A stretch of 64,000 nucleotides of DNA from Moringa oleifera (GCA_021397835.1 JAJFZO010000344.1:6572001-6636000), one strand, 5' to 3'. Positions 1 through 13,239 are shown, counted from the first letter of the stretch. Made by a program: numbers and translations. Notes: generated by a model not told the origin, from the letters alone.

Positions 1-1220
1 TAATGATAATATTATTATTTTAATTCACATCATATCATAAACATCATTCATTTAAAATTTAAATAATTCAAAGAATGATTATAGTTAAGAATGCGTGATG
101 TATAGCATCACTAGCTTTAGTCTTTAGTCTTTTAGTATGTCATTGTTGCGAGAATCTTTCTAAAACACTAATTTGTTTATTAGTGTTTCAAGGTCTATGC
201 AAGTAAATATTAAATGGGTACTCTAAGAAGTTTGACAAAGAGGGATTAGGTAGGGAAAATAATGAAAACCAAGCAAGTCAGGTGATGAGGTCTTGCTTAC
301 CAAGCACTTGAAGCTTCTTTGACCCAAATAATCAAACACCTGGTGGGCATGAGCACCACAACCTTAGTTAACCAACACTGCCTATCCCAAAACAAGCTCA
401 TAAGTGAAAGCAATCTTGGGCAATTGGCTTTGAGTTAGACCCAATTAAGAATAGAGAGACCCAATGAAATGGCATAGTCTGAGTTTTATCAGAATTGATT
501 AGCAAAGCAAAACTTAAGGCTAAAGAAAGAGATGTGGTGATGGAGATCCATGATCTGTGTGGTCGGTGGAGATGCATAATTGAGCAGAGAGAGAGACTAA
601 AGACTGTACCTTTTTTTTTTGGGTTTTTGCTCTTCTCTTTGAGTGGATTTTGTGGCAACTAGTCCTTGATGGTGCCCTTTGAGATAAGGCACCGCCTAAA
701 AGAGACCTTAATTGAGGGTTTAACATCCAGGTGTGGGTTCTACTCATTTCCCCTCAAATTCTTATGGACCACTCCAACAATTTACTATTACAACTTATCA
801 CCAAATTTCTTGCATAATTTCTGACTTTGGTTAATGTTTGAAAACTTGCTCTTATGTGTAAATTTCTCTTTTGACAAATAAAAGAATGGAATAGCTGGTA
901 GCATATTTGCAATCCAGATACCTTTTTTTTTTAAAGGGTAAATAAAGGGGAAAGTTTTATTTTGTGGAAGGCCACATATGGCACATCATATGCATGCAGG
1001 GGGGGAGGGGATGATTGAAAAATTGATAAAATTGCAAGGTAGGTAAATAATATAATTAATATTTAAGATTTTTTAAATAATAAATAAGATATCCTTAATA
1101 AAAATAAATAGGAAGAGGAGGAAGAGGAGACCATAGTGGGTGAGAGACACAATGTGTTCAGGCAGTTCCATGTGCCCACATGCATCATTGGTAGACTGAG
1201 TTAATAATCTCTGTCTCTGT

Positions 1221-1248
1221 CTCCCTCTCTCTCTCTCTCTCTCTCTCT
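1221..1248. repeat. CT microsatellite in kinase leader, tract 1
   Basis: A near-perfect CT dinucleotide run of about 28 bases lies roughly 250 bases before the kinase start codon. CT tracts are common in plant 5' leaders, and this one is likely to vary in length between individuals. Confidence 0.85.
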
Positions 1249-1374
1249 ATCTGAGACGCAGACGCACGCCAAATTGTTGAAGGAAAAACCCAGAAGGCAG
1301 TAGCAGAGAGCCGGAAGGAAGCGGAAAGGCAAACAAGTGGAACAGAAAGATAACGCATGGAGAGATAAGGAACG

Positions 1375-1400
1375 CTCTCTCTCTCTCTCTCTCTCTCTCT
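1375..1400. repeat. CT microsatellite in kinase leader, tract 2
   Basis: A perfect (CT)13 run lies about 100 bases before the start codon. Together with the tract at 1221-1248 it brackets a 126-base purine-rich segment. Both are probably within the leader of the same transcript. Confidence 0.85.
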
Positions 1401-1498
1401 GCGGTTTTGGTTGGTTCTCTGCATGGGAAGAGAGTGAAAACAGCGGGAGAAGAAAAGGAAGGCAAAGAAAACGAAGAGCATAAAAAAAGGAAGTGAAA

Positions 1499-4400
1499 AT
1501 GAAGGAAAGCAGTGATGGGTTTGTGAGAGCAGATCAGATTGATCTGAAGAGGTTAGATGAGCAGCTGGAGAGGCACCTCAACAGAGCATGGACGATGGAC
1601 AAGAACAAGAAGAGAGATGATGATAGCGTCACAGCCACGGTCACAGCCACCACAACTAGTAACATCGCACCTACCAGTAAAACTTTCAGCATCAAGCAGA
1701 GGCAGAGGCAGGAGTGGGAGATTGACCCCTCCAAGCTCCTTATCAAGGGCGTCATTGCTCGCGGCACCTTCGGTACCGTCCACCGTGGCATCTACGATGG
1801 CCAGGATGTCGCCGGTCAGTCATTAGCTTTTCTCCACCTTCCTTTCTAATTCTTAAATTTCAACATTTATCTTAGATAATGATGATGCACTCTGCTAATT
1901 TTTTTGGAAATCTTTTTTTCAAATCCCTTCTTTTTATAGAAAAAGAAGTATCTGGGTTCTAATAACTTCTCCAAAATTTCCTTTCGCTCCTCTTAACAAT
2001 TGTTTGCCCTTTCATTAGTTTAATTCATTGCTATTGTTTGTGCTTCCAAGTTTCTGTTCAGCTTTCTGGGTCAGTGTTTTTTTTTCCCCAATTTCTAATT
2101 TTTATGCAATAAATAGTTATTTTGGTCAATACCAAGTTGGTTTCCATCAGTACAACTTGCAAAATTAATGCTGTTTTCAATGCTATTTTATTACCGACAA
2201 TCGAAAAGAAATTAAAAAAGGTAATTTAGCCAGATTTACTTTTATTTGGTAGGCCCAATATTGAAAAGATGGACCTTTTGTTTAGGGCATTTCATTGTTC
2301 AATGCGCAAATGATGCAATGCCTTTGCTTTTTGGCTTCCTTTCTGCACTTTAAACTTCTGATCATTTTAATTGTCTTTTTCTTATTTCACATCTTTAGTT
2401 TTTTATTCTTCTTGCAAAGTTTAGTAGTCCTGTTGCAGTTTAATTGACTGCTTAGAGGTATTGGTAACTGGCTATTGTTGATGTACTCAGGGAATCCGTG
2501 ACCAATACACGGGTTTGGGTTGAACTTGCCAGTTATGTCCATAACATGGATTTTGATGTGTGTCTTGAGCTTTCATGTGATACCAGCCTTCGTTCAGTAT
2601 CTTGTCAACAAAAAATTGGAAAATTACTCACAAATGGGTCTCCCTGCTGCAAACTGTGACACATATAAAGTATATTTACAATAATTATTAGTGGTTTCGA
2701 CAACTGGGTAAGATGTTAAGATGTATTAATTGCATTCTGGTTTCAGTAAAGCTGCTTGACTGGGGTGAAGAGGGTCACAGGACAGAAGCTGAGATTGCCT
2801 CCCTTAGGGCAGCTTTTACACAAGAGGTTTCTGTCTGGCATAAACTTGACCATCCTAATGTTACTAAGGTGAATTTGTACTTTCACATTTGCTTTTCTTT
2901 TAGTATGCTTGGATAACATGAGCTCATAAATGTCTTCTAAGTGCCTGAGTGATTTGCATGTTTACGCGGAGAAACATTTAACACTTACGTTAGAGACAAA
3001 GCCAAGAAAGAAGTTATCTTCTCTACTAAATTCAGATAGTTGGTGTGAAATATTGACATGCTTTGTGATATGTGTTTGTCTTATCTCCCCCATTCTTTGA
3101 TGGGGTTGGATGATTGGACTCTGGAAATTTACTGTGGAGGAACTAAGAGGCTGGCGACACATTCATGACTCTGTAGAAATGCAAGAAGTATTTATAGTTT
3201 TCACATTGTGAAGCCGTCAAATCAACATTTCTCACAATTCATAAAAAGATCAGATCACTTCAGTAATTTGTTGGAGTTATATTATGATTTAGAATTGCAT
3301 TGTTATTTTAGGTAATTTTACAAGAGTTGCAGTTTGGCAAGGCGGTAGATCTCGATTGGACTTATGCTGACCTTGCTTGGAGTCCATGTTTGCTAGTGTA
3401 GATAATTGTTCCCTTCTACCTTTTTTTTTTTCCCTTTCTTTCTTGTGCTTTCAAGGTTGAAGGAAGAATCTCAATTTTTGTTGGAAGCTGATAGTTACCT
3501 TTGGGTCACTGGTTTGGCTTGTCTTATTCTTTTGGCTTACTCCTCCTCCAATTGTCTTTTTTGTTTGGGAATGCCTTCTGCTTGCATTCAGAAGAACTAA
3601 GCTTCCTTTGCTTTGACATATTAAGGTTTTTGCTCACTAGAAGCTTTCAGGATTACAGTCCTTCTTTGACATGTTAGAGCTAGGTTTCTTTGCTTATTCA
3701 ATTTGATAGCAATAGTGCTTCCCAGATTTTACAGTCTTGAATGTTTCCCATGTAATCTATAATCATAGGGCTTACAGTCTTAATCTCATGTTCAATAGAT
3801 GATTTTCTCTTACATTCGAGATCTCACTGATTGCTGTTCATGAAATTACAGTTCATAGGAGCTACAATGGGCTCATCAGGCCTACAACTACAAACCGAGA
3901 ATGGCCAAATTGCCATGCCCAGTAACATCTGCTGTGTTGTTGTGGAATACCTTCCTGGAGGTGCTCTGAAATCTTTCCTTATAAAGAACAGGAGGAGGAA
4001 GCTGGCCTTCAAAGTGGTTGTCCAGATTGCACTTGATCTTGCTAGAGGGTACCCTCTATTTCTTTCCATTTTCCCTTCAGTTGCAATTTTCTTCATGGAT
4101 TGCTGTTTGTCAGTCCAAGCTTGAGCCATGGCACAAAAAGTTCATATCTGAAAGAGTAAATTTATATACTTGTAGGTTGAGTTACCTGCACTCGCAAAAG
4201 ATTGTTCACAGAGATGTAAAGACAGAGAACATGCTTCTGGACAAGACGCGCACTATCAAAATTGCTGATTTTGGGGTTGCTCGTGTTGAGGCTTCGAATC
4301 CTAATGACATGACTGGGGAGACAGGGACACTGGGTTACATGGCTCCTGAGGTACAGAGTTTCTTTCTGTTTCCTTGAACTTAACTGTCCATTTTCAGAGG

Positions 4401-5010
4401 TTTTACTTGCAAAACATCAAAATTGACAAGTGAAAGAATAGCTCGCCAGTTCCAACCCTACTAGGATTTCAGCAAATTAGTGAAATTGAAAAAGAAATTA
4501 TATGTTGAATGATCAGTAACTCATCATATGAATGGTTACAGGTACTGAATGGCAACCCATATAACAGAAAATGCGATGTATACAGTTTTGGCATTTGCTT
4601 GTGGGAGATATATTGCTGTGACATGCCATATCCTGACCTTAGTTTCTCAGAAGTAACTTCAGCTGTAGTTCGCCAGGTATTGTACAGGCTTCTGTTATCT
4701 TGATTCATCTTTAAACTTCTTACAGCCACTGGATATTCACAGAATTTTCTGACAAAGAAGATTCAGACCGTAGAAGCTAACTATTTTCTTCTCGAAACCA
4801 CAGAATCTGAGACCAGAAATACCCAGATGCTGCCCTAGTTCTCTAGCAAACGTAATGAAGCGTTGCTGGGATGCTAACCCAGACAAACGTCCTGAAATGG
4901 ACGAGGTAGTTTCATTGTTGGAGGCCATCGACACATCAAAAGGCGGAGGTATGATCCCTGTGGATCAGCCCCAAGGATGCCTCTGCTTCAGGAAGTACCG
5001 AGGCCCTTGA
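1499..5010 (+). CDS. MRK1: Raf-like MAPKKK (group C), MRK1-type serine/threonine kinase
   Basis: Six exons: 1499-1814, 2747-2868, 3852-4048, 4176-4350, 4542-4676 and 4804-5010, all GT-AG, giving 383 residues. The start is the ATG at 1499; an in-frame GTG two codons earlier is not a plausible plant start. The acidic/basic N-terminus with DGFVRADQIDLK is shared with Arabidopsis MRK1. The kinase domain begins near residue 80: glycine loop ARGTFGTVHRG, ATP-binding Lys about 107 (VAVKLLDW), catalytic HRD at 223-225, DFG at 243-245, and GTLGYMAPE in the activation segment. All catalytic residues are present, so it should be active. The C-terminus (GCLCFRKYRGP) is the conserved family tail. Raf-like group C kinases are soluble plant signalling kinases whose substrates are poorly known. 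The gene looks complete. Confidence 0.93.
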
Positions 5011-7089
5011 ACAACCACTCCTCTGTTATTTATTTGGGGTTAGAAGAACTTTCAATCTGTATTTATAGCAATGAGAAATAGGAATTGGAGATAATATACT
5101 AAAGTGAAACCAGGAATGGGTGGTGGGTATAGGATGAGGAGCTGTGCTAGATCTTTGCTTTTACTGAATGTTGTAAAGCTTCTGTTTTGTCACTCTATAT
5201 TCAATTTTTTACAGGGCTCCAGATATGTGTATTTTTCTTCCATTTGCCTGTCTGGGTGTTAATCTACATGAGTACTGGACCCTTCAGCTCTCTTGTAACC
5301 TCACCTTTTATATAGTAATAACCAAATGTTGTGATTAATTTGGCCTTTGGATTTCTAGTAATTTAATAACATTTATGATAACAAATTTATTTATTTGGAT
5401 AATTTGATTATGTGAAAATGATCAATTATTTTTTAGAAAAAAATTATGAACACGATTGAAATATGAAGATGGATCTCCAACTACCAAGGAATTGTGTGAT
5501 CATCGTGACTACACATGAGATGGATGATTGGAGTAAGAAATAGTATATTATGCTTTTATATTATATAGTCTGCAGGACATTATCATCTTATGCAATGATC
5601 TATGGACCAAATTTGGTAGTTGATCATCTTAACTATATGACAATTTTGCTTGACATTTTTTTAATAAACATCGTTATTCTAATTAATTAATAATTTACTA
5701 ATGCAAATAATATAATAACATTTCCTTTGATTTGATTTAAGTTGATATTATAAAAAGATAATTACTCATAATAGATAAATAAAATTAATGATTATAATGT
5801 ATTTTATTTATTTTTTCATGTTAATTTTGAAAAAGATTATTTTTTTTAAAAGATCTAACTCTCATTATTAATACCCTGAGGACTGTGTTGCCTTTATGTT
5901 CAAGTTTGTCAAACTCATAATGTCATTAGGTTACCCATAATTCAATACATTAGTAATTCTTCTAATGATGGTTAGTATTCCTTGAAGCAAACATTATCTT
6001 TCACTGATTTGGACCTCCTATGATGCTTATTCTACGGAATCTAAGGCAACAACCTTAATGATTAAAGATTAATCAATTTTCTTGTATACCAAACTAACAA
6101 TGCCATATAAATTGTTGGAACAAAACCATATTAAATCAAAATTTTTTCATCAAACCCACCTTCTATTATACAATTTAAACCAGATCTTAAAGTGAATTTT
6201 AGTAAAAATCAGCCTTCAATACTATTTTAATTTTGTGGGTAAGATGAATAATTTCTTCCTAATCTCTTGAGTCGCCTGAGCTTCCAGCCGTCCATGTGTT
6301 CAAAGGATTTTTCAAACAAGGATTGCTGCCAACTTGCATGAACTGATACAAAACATGCAAACAGAGCTAAATTGATATTAAAATATATTAGATAAACTAA
6401 ATAAAATGAAAAAGTAAAAATTAATAAAAAAAAGGATAAGGTTATGGAATTTTGTAAGTAGGAAAAGTGAGGATTTTCTTCTAATATAATATCGAAACGG
6501 GTTTAAAGTAAGCTTTACTTCAAACTGCTTTCACACGAAGATGATGGATCACACTGATAACCCTAAATAGAAGGGAGACTGAGGAGAAGCAGAGTTGAAT
6601 CTAATCTGGGCATAGAGCTCAAGGTTCAATGTGTAATTTAGCCTTTGTATATTCAAAGAAATCCAATGTTGGTACTGGTCAGTTTGAGCTACTCTGCAAA
6701 ATTTAATGACAGAAAAGGCCAAGAACAGCCCACTTTGTGACAAGATGCCATTTTGGTATCTGGCTTGCCCACCAAATTTGTCAGACCCCTTCATACTACA
6801 CATGTAGGTATGATTCTTTCCTCAAACTTCTTGCTGCTGCAGCCTTTTCATCTACGATTTTTTGGGTTTTCGATGAAATCAATGGTCTGGACGCGAGACT
6901 GTGAATTCTCACAAGGGTTTTAGCTCTGTATTTCGATGCTCTTGATGAGGCCGGGATAAGTTTCCAAAGTGAAACACAGAAACACAAAAATGTTCAGTTT
7001 CTGAGTATTTTTTCCTTTTCTTGGTGATTGAATGTTCTGGGATTTGTGAATTGCAGCAGAAACTGCTTCTGGGTATTGCAGAACAGATT
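5011..7089. other. Spacer between kinase and ATL genes
   Basis: The first 300 bases are probably the kinase 3' untranslated region. From about 5340 to 6480 the sequence is AT-rich with no recognisable coding content. From about 6780 to 7089 base composition rises and a TTGCAG acceptor-like site at 7058-7066 precedes the ATL start, so part may be an ATL leader with an intron. No other gene is seen. Confidence 0.5.
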
Positions 7090-7518
7090 ATGGTAATGGG
7101 GATCATCATTTCTGTGATCCTGTTGTTTGTGGGTATTGCCGTTTTGGTAGTGATTCACGTTTGTATTGTTGGGAGAGCATTCAGGAGAGGGTACGATGAG
7201 AATGGTGAAATGGGTCAGAGAAGCAGCGAAGAAGCCAGACGGCTGTCCAATGAGGAGTTGAAGAGGATTCCTTGCTTTGACTACAAGGCTGCAGAGAAAG
7301 GGAGTAGCCCAGTGGACTGCGTGGTCTGCTTGGAGAATTTCAAGGTGGGTGACAAGTGCAGGTTGCTGCCCAACTGCGGACACAACTTCCATGCTCAGTG
7401 CATTGACTCCTGGTTGTTGAAGACACCCATTTGTCCAATCTGTCGAACTTCTGTTCATTCTCCTAATGTCAGAGAAGGAAGCAGCCTTGGAGATGACCTG
7501 CACGTGGAATTGGTGTAG
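7090..7518 (+). CDS. ATL-type RING-H2 finger E3 ubiquitin ligase
   Basis: Intronless, 142 residues, typical of small ATL proteins. The start is the first ATG (7090); the longer open frame upstream opens only at a TTG. Residues 4-26 form one strongly hydrophobic membrane segment at the N-terminus, followed by a basic stretch (GRAFRRG). The RING-H2 domain is complete: Cys77, Cys80, Cys96, His98, His101, Cys104, Cys115 and Cys118, with the conserved Trp109 after the sixth ligand (CIDSWLL) and Pro116 (CPIC) used for E2 contact. In place of the usual GLD motif before the RING it has RIPCFDYK at 59-66, a divergent form. ATL proteins are membrane-anchored ligases, often in defence or stress responses. 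Which ATL this is cannot be said. Confidence 0.9.
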   Translation: MVMGIIISVILLFVGIAVLVVIHVCIVGRAFRRGYDENGEMGQRSSEEARRLSNEELKRIPCFDYKAAEKGSSPVDCVVCLENFKVGDKCRLLPNCGHNFHAQCIDSWLLKTPICPICRTSVHSPNVREGSSLGDDLHVELV

Positions 7519-9442
7519 AACAGAGTGTGTTTGGTTTCAGAATAAATTCAGCGCTAACTCTGAGATCAGCTTCAGGACTTGGTTGATACGCTTGAGTTGA
7601 ATTGATGATTTTGTTTGCTGTTGATCACACACAAGTTCGTTTAGCTTTTCTTTCGGGGTTTCTCTGTTCATCAATTTCAGTGACCATATCATCAGTTGCA
7701 GAGTCAAACCACTTGGTAGTTTAAATTGGTTGGTGGGTAAGAATCCTTCAACATTTAGAGGACCATTAGGCTGCAGAATACAGATCGATAAATTTCCTGC
7801 ATTGGGTTCCAAAGATTGAGATTGGATGTTGCAAGATTGCACAAATTTAATCATGTGGGTGCAATGGTGGTGGATCTGCTGCTTGTTCATCGTTTCAGGG
7901 TGCCTTGAATGGTTTACTTAGTATATTTTGCTATTTGATTTTTGGGTTTAGTGGATGTCATGGTTTAGCTCAATTAAAGCAACTAAATTTTGTGAAATTC
8001 TATTTCTTTTTAGTGGTTGTTCCTTGAAAAAGTTAAGCAGCTTTTTGTCTATATTACTTTTTTTTTTATAACTGGATCTGCTTAAGTAAGATAAATGAGT
8101 TCCTTTATGTTGAAACTGAAGTTAGGAACACAATCATTAGCAAAAGACTTGAAAATGGCAGACAGCATGCCAGTGCATGCCAAGGAATAGTAGGCACTTT
8201 ACAGACAGTGGAGAATTCTACGGGGAAGCTGTCTGAAGAGAGGTGCATAAGCATTACTTTCTTCCAAACAAAAGAAAATCTATGTTGAACTTGAAAAGCC
8301 CCAAAAGGATGCCCCCTCTGGAAGTGACACTTAGGGCCTGCTATAAGAAAACTAATAGGTTTATTAGCAAAGTAGCTATCAATGATTTTGGGAGGCAGAG
8401 TCACCATAGAATGAATACATTAATGTGAGAATTAAGCTGCTCTGATCATGATCACCATCCTTCTGGTGTTCCTCGCAGCATGAGGGCCAATAGGCCTAAA
8501 GCTCAATTGCAGAAAAATTCAATTGGATTGGTAACCTGTGAGCAAAGCTGCTCATGATAACTTCTGTGTACATATATCAACTGCCATAAACTCCGGAGAA
8601 GCAGCCCTATCCAATTGACCATTCATTTGTGACAAGCCTAGCAAATGGAAGAGTCATGGACATAACCTTTCATCTCAGGACGGAAACATTTTCAAGAGAA
8701 TGAATTGGAAAGAGGACTTTTAAAGTATTCAAGTAAATATTAAGACAATCTGCACCATCTTCAAAAGGAGCCATCTTTGCATATTGAGGAAATTGAGGCT
8801 CCCACAGGCATTTTCATCTAGCAAATATGCCTACTTACTGGCTCACCCTCAACCAACCATGCTGTACTTATAACAAATCTCTTCGACATGGTTTCCCAGG
8901 ACGGAACCGCCACTACGAAACTAGAATCTCTTACTGGGAAACACTGAAAGTAGATATGAAAACTCCACTTTCTAAATTCCAGCATTAGTTTCAGCCACAT
9001 TCATACACATATTCTGCATTATAAAATGCAAAAACCCTGAAAACCAGTCCATGTAAAGTTGCAACAGCATGATGGTCCATCAAGAAAAAAGGAACAAAAA
9101 TATAAACCTAACTAGAAATTCAAATGCTTTTGCTGGAGGCCACCACAATGTCATGGTACTTCCAATCACACAGATGAAGATTAATTAACATCTAATAACT
9201 GATGTTGTTTCAACCACTAAGTAGTGGCTTTATTACTAATATAAATGTCCACAAGAAAAAACACTTGAATATTGATTGCTGCATATATGAATATGAGCTT
9301 CTGAACTTTAAAAAAGCCAGAGCTCAAACATAACATGTTCTTTTGCATGCAGAACATACAGGACACACTGTCTTAATTCCTAATAACAAAGTGATCATGC
9401 AGGAGCAATGATGAGCATGAATGTTGACTCAGTAAACTCAGC
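7519..9442. other. Convergent spacer between ATL and DSS1 genes
   Basis: The two flanking genes point towards each other, so both ends should be 3' untranslated sequence. Short open frames on either strand (7537-7890 reverse, 8105-8407 reverse, 8818-9000 reverse) do not resemble any family. The stretch is less AT-rich than the long intergenic deserts elsewhere, so a noncoding transcript is possible, but nothing proves it. Confidence 0.4.
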
Positions 9443-11017
9443 TCAATGCTTCTCAATGTTGTTTTCTAGTTCTCTCCTCAGCTGCAAAGAGAAATCATCA
9501 TTCACATCTTCATCATCCCAGTCATCTTCCCATTGCTGCGTCACGTCCTTTGTTTCCTCCTTGTCCTCCCACTCTGTCAATGTCATTTCAATTAGGGAAG
9601 AACACAAGTTTATATGCAAGTACAATGTTCAAATGTGTAACAACTAAGTGCATAACAACATAAGAAAAACTGGTAAGAGATAAGCATTGGCTTAGACACG
9701 GACAGGTAATGCCTGACACCATTAAGAATCATATATCATCAACTAAACAAACAGAAAGCTGCAATTAGATAAAGGCAACTTACAGGTAATAATATCCATG
9801 TGCCTGAAGAATTAAGGAATTACATCATGTTATCAGTAATTCTACACTATGCTGAGCAATTTGGTTTACCTTATTCTTTCCTCATAAGATGTTTAAAAAC
9901 TACTAAGCGCTTAAAGCTTTCTATTTTTTCATAACCAAAGGATACTAGTTAGTCTCACTAAAGAAGGAGGGATCCATCCATCCTCCTCGGCACATAAATT
10001 TAACGACCATAAACAAACTTAGTGGCTCCTAGAAAATTTGATCGCTAAACTTGGCCGAAAAGATGACACTTGCTTACTAGTGGGCTAAACCCCTCAAGAT
10101 TTAACTGCTTAAAGTTCTATCTGTCATTCCTATGCTTTACGACAAGTACAAACAAATATTATTCACATACTCTTGCTTCTTGTTTATTTCCAAAATTTTT
10201 CAAGATCCATCATACAAAGGTTAGCAATAATGGAGATACTTAATCACAAGCCAGAGAGTTTTTCCATTCCCCTACCACTCCTCTTGATGTTTATGTTCAA
10301 CAGACAGGGCATAGATAGTGAATCAATCAACTACATAAGCCATGTAAACCAGAACAGAACTCTCAACCTGAAAATTTTTTCTTAACTTTCTAACAATGTT
10401 ATCTCAGATGAGTAGCTGCTTCGATGCACCCACATACCATGGGTATTTGGCTACATCAGAGGACCAACCAGAACACAGGAGACAATGATACAGGCAACTT
10501 AAAAGGACTGAAGAACAGGACAGTCAGACAACCTCAGGTCATTTAGGGTTGATTCATAATTAGCATCAAAGGGCCCTCAGGTCTCAAGGCAATGCATTAC
10601 ATCAAACTCATTAGTTTAAGATAGATCCTTGAATACCATAAACTGCAGATAACAACATTAAGAAAACAAGGACAGAAAAAAGAAAAAGATTGCAGTTAAA
10701 GCAGATCTTTAATAAACCATTTTAGTTCAACTATTTCTGATTATCCTCTTGCCCTAATTAAATAATCAAGCTGATGCACAGCAATGCCAAAGATATTGTT
10801 GATTCATTGGTGCATATAAAGTGGGAAATCAATGACTACAGTTTAACCAGTAACCAAGTAATGAATTAAATTTGAAACTTAACAACGACCCCAAAAGTAA
10901 CTAATGATTATACTAACAGTCACCACCTTCATTGATTTGAAATTCTTCAAACTCATCGTCGTCCTCGAACAAATCCATCTTCACCTCCTCGGTCACGGCC
11001 TTCTGTTCGCTTGCCAT
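9443..11017 (-). CDS. DSS1: DSS1/SEM1 homologue, 26S proteasome lid subunit and BRCA2 partner
   Basis: Two coding exons on the reverse strand: 11017-10927 (ATG at 11017-11015) and 9573-9443, joined across a 1353-base GT-AG intron inside a Glu codon. The product has 73 residues, the usual size for plant DSS1. It is very acidic: an N-terminal acidic block (LFEDDDEFEEF, residues 16-26) leads into the hallmark WEDDWDDEDVNDDFS in the second half, followed by a short basic-amphipathic helix (LQLRRELENN). DSS1 is a largely disordered protein that binds the proteasome lid and, separately, BRCA2 and other complexes. Arabidopsis has two nearly identical copies. The CpG-rich stretch around the ATG fits a housekeeping promoter. 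Confidence 0.93.
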
Positions 11018-11640
11018 TTTCAGAACTCGCAGACACTGCGCAAGTTATTTGCAGCAGAAAGTTAAACAGAGTCGAGGCAAAAGCCTAGCTTCGTTTGTTA
11101 AGCAGAAAGGAAAGTGAGTTTTGCTCCTGGCAAATCGAAATCGAGAGGAACATAATGATAATATTTATAATAGAGGATTAAAAGATTGAAAAAAGGATTT
11201 AACTTACACAGAAAATTTTCAGACTTGGATGAGAAGTTTGCTTCCACAATCAGACTAGAGCCTTGCCCCCCTCCCCTCTCTCTCCCACCCTCCCCCCTCA
11301 AAGGCGGCAACTTTATGCGGTATTAACTCTCCTGTAGCATAAAACCATAAAACGACGACGTCTCTCGGCGTCACCAGAGGATAAAATCCTTTTCGTGCTC
11401 TTTTTAGTGGATAACCAATTAAAAGGACGAGAAAGAGGGATACAAGTTTTTTCTTTTTTAAATGCAAAGTTTAAAAATATTTTTATAATTTATAGTAATA
11501 CAAATGTAAAAATAAAAAAATTAATTGTTAATTTTTATTAAATTATTTACATGTTATAATTTGTTTAAAAGCTTAAAACAAATTTTTTTAAAAAAAAGAT
11601 AATTTTTTAGCATAAACAAAAATATATTATTATGTACCTG
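11018..11640 (-). promoter_or_regulatory. Upstream region of DSS1
   Basis: This holds the DSS1 leader and promoter. There is a pyrimidine-rich plus-strand tract (purine-rich in the gene's sense) at about 11264-11300. Beyond 11460 the sequence becomes AT-rich spacer. No coding exon is recognised; the reverse-strand open frames here show no family resemblance. Confidence 0.45.
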
Positions 11641-11929
11641 CATCAACAAGGTGCAACCCTTAAATATATGCATTAAATTTACGTTGTTAGTATATCTATA
11701 AAATTACTTACATCCTCATCGTTTACAAAATGAGTATACGAATCTCAAAATTTTAGAATTCTAATCCAGTTCTCTCTGAGCATAACTATTAGTATTTATG
11801 CATTGTTAAAAGCCTTTTTATTTCTTTCATGCCACACACTTCAAAAAACCAGTTGAGATAACATCTTAACACATTTATTTTTCGTTCTCCCTAGCCCAAT
11901 ACCTTACCATTAACTCTCCCTCCAATAGA

Positions 11930-12290
11930 CCCTGCAGCTGCCCAAGACAAACCCATTAATAATAGTACTGATTTCCATACATGAACAGACCACTTACACC
12001 CAATTAGTAGATGATATACAGATTCTTCTTACTTCTTGCATAAGTCGCAATGATCAATTAATATCTTTCTTTTTTTTTTTCAAATTACCTAAGGTCAGAA
12101 TTTTTCCTTTCATTGCCTTACAAGTGAAAAAAGCAAATTTATGAAGGACTTTAACTTGCCATATATGTTTTCCAAGGAAAATGTAGGCCTTCATTGCCTT
12201 CATACCTCTCCCAAATACCTGAAAATAACATTTCACCAATAAGTTATGGTAGCAATCTCTGTCTGTCACCCATGCCACTGTGTCGTCCAT
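11930..12290 (-). pseudogene. LINE zinc-binding RT tail (zf-RVT) fragment
   Basis: Read on the reverse strand, 12290-12054 gives a stretch ending VKVLHKFAFFTCKAMKGKILTLGNL-type residues. After a short A-rich interruption (the T12 run on the plus strand at 12069-12080) follow CDLCKK, a stop, EESVYHLLIGCKWSVHVWKS. This is the usual Cys-rich end of plant LINE ORF2. The A-run and the stop show decay. Confidence 0.8.
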
Positions 12291-13239
12291 ATCCCTCTTT
12301 GTTCTTATACTCTGAATTTTGCTATATATACCTTTATTTTGATTAATCTTTTAATCATTAGCGTTCCTCCTCAAATGTACAAACCAAGTTCCTCCTAAGT
12401 CTCCTCCTCCCATACTACATTCACATACCCAAGCCTTTTTATCATAAATCAAGGAAAATACAGCAAGAAACATTTGACAAATTGTCCCCATATTAACTAT
12501 CATGCAAAACAAAGTTGTCAACTTTCCCCACCCTATATTCAACTCTCTCTTTGAACTCCTCCCATCTTTTCTTGACAAGTTTTTCATACCCTTACCCTAT
12601 ATGTCCCTCTACAATTAAGGGTCATCCACCCTCCATTCATTTCCTCATACTTGGCTTTCACTATTTTCCTCTAAATATTTTCTTTCTCTACCATGAGTCT
12701 CCATAATCATTTGTCTAGTAAAGCCCTATTGAATAAGACTAAATTCTTTATCTCTACCCTTCCTTTAACCATAGGTTGTGTAACCACATTCCACCTCACG
12801 AGATGATATTTATAATTGTCTCTCATATTGCCCTACAGAAACCTTCTTGGAAAAGTCTTCAACCTCCTAGCAACCTCTTTAGGCACTGAAAAAATTGACA
12901 CAAAGTACACTGACAGGTTGGCCAATGTAAACTTAATTAGAGTAAGTTTACTTGCCTTCAATAAGTAGCTCTTTTTCCACCCCGTTAATTTCCTTTCAAA
13001 CTTTCAACCACATTATTTTAAATCGTTATCTCCTTATGCTTAGCCCTTAAAGACAGCCCTAAATATTTCATCGAAAACTTAAACAACTTCCCTCCCATAA
13101 TTATTACCAAATTACTCTTATTTTTCACATTTTTCACCATTGCAATTTTCATTTTATGTAGATTAATTTTCAACCTCGAAATAGTTTTGAAGATAAAAAA
13201 AAATACCTCTTAAATTAATTATTTATTCCTCCTTAGCAT

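Larger units (their letters stand above)
1..1498 (+). promoter_or_regulatory. Upstream region and 5' leader of the MRK1-type kinase gene
   Basis: No coding exon is recognised here. The short reverse-strand open frames at 398-747 and 1185-1481 have no family resemblance; the latter merely translate CT repeats. The part nearest the gene (about 1200-1498) is less AT-rich, purine-rich and contains two CT tracts, which is typical of a plant 5' untranslated leader. The true transcription start cannot be placed. Confidence 0.5.

Noticed and set aside
1493..1498. GTG start two codons before the kinase ATG, and similar TTG starts at 7021 and 19417
   Set aside because: Nuclear plant genes start at ATG in nearly all cases; conserved family N-termini agree with the downstream ATG for the kinase and PUB genes.
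6994..7503. 169-codon reverse-strand open frame
   Set aside because: Antisense to the ATL RING coding region; the plus strand has the complete RING ligands.
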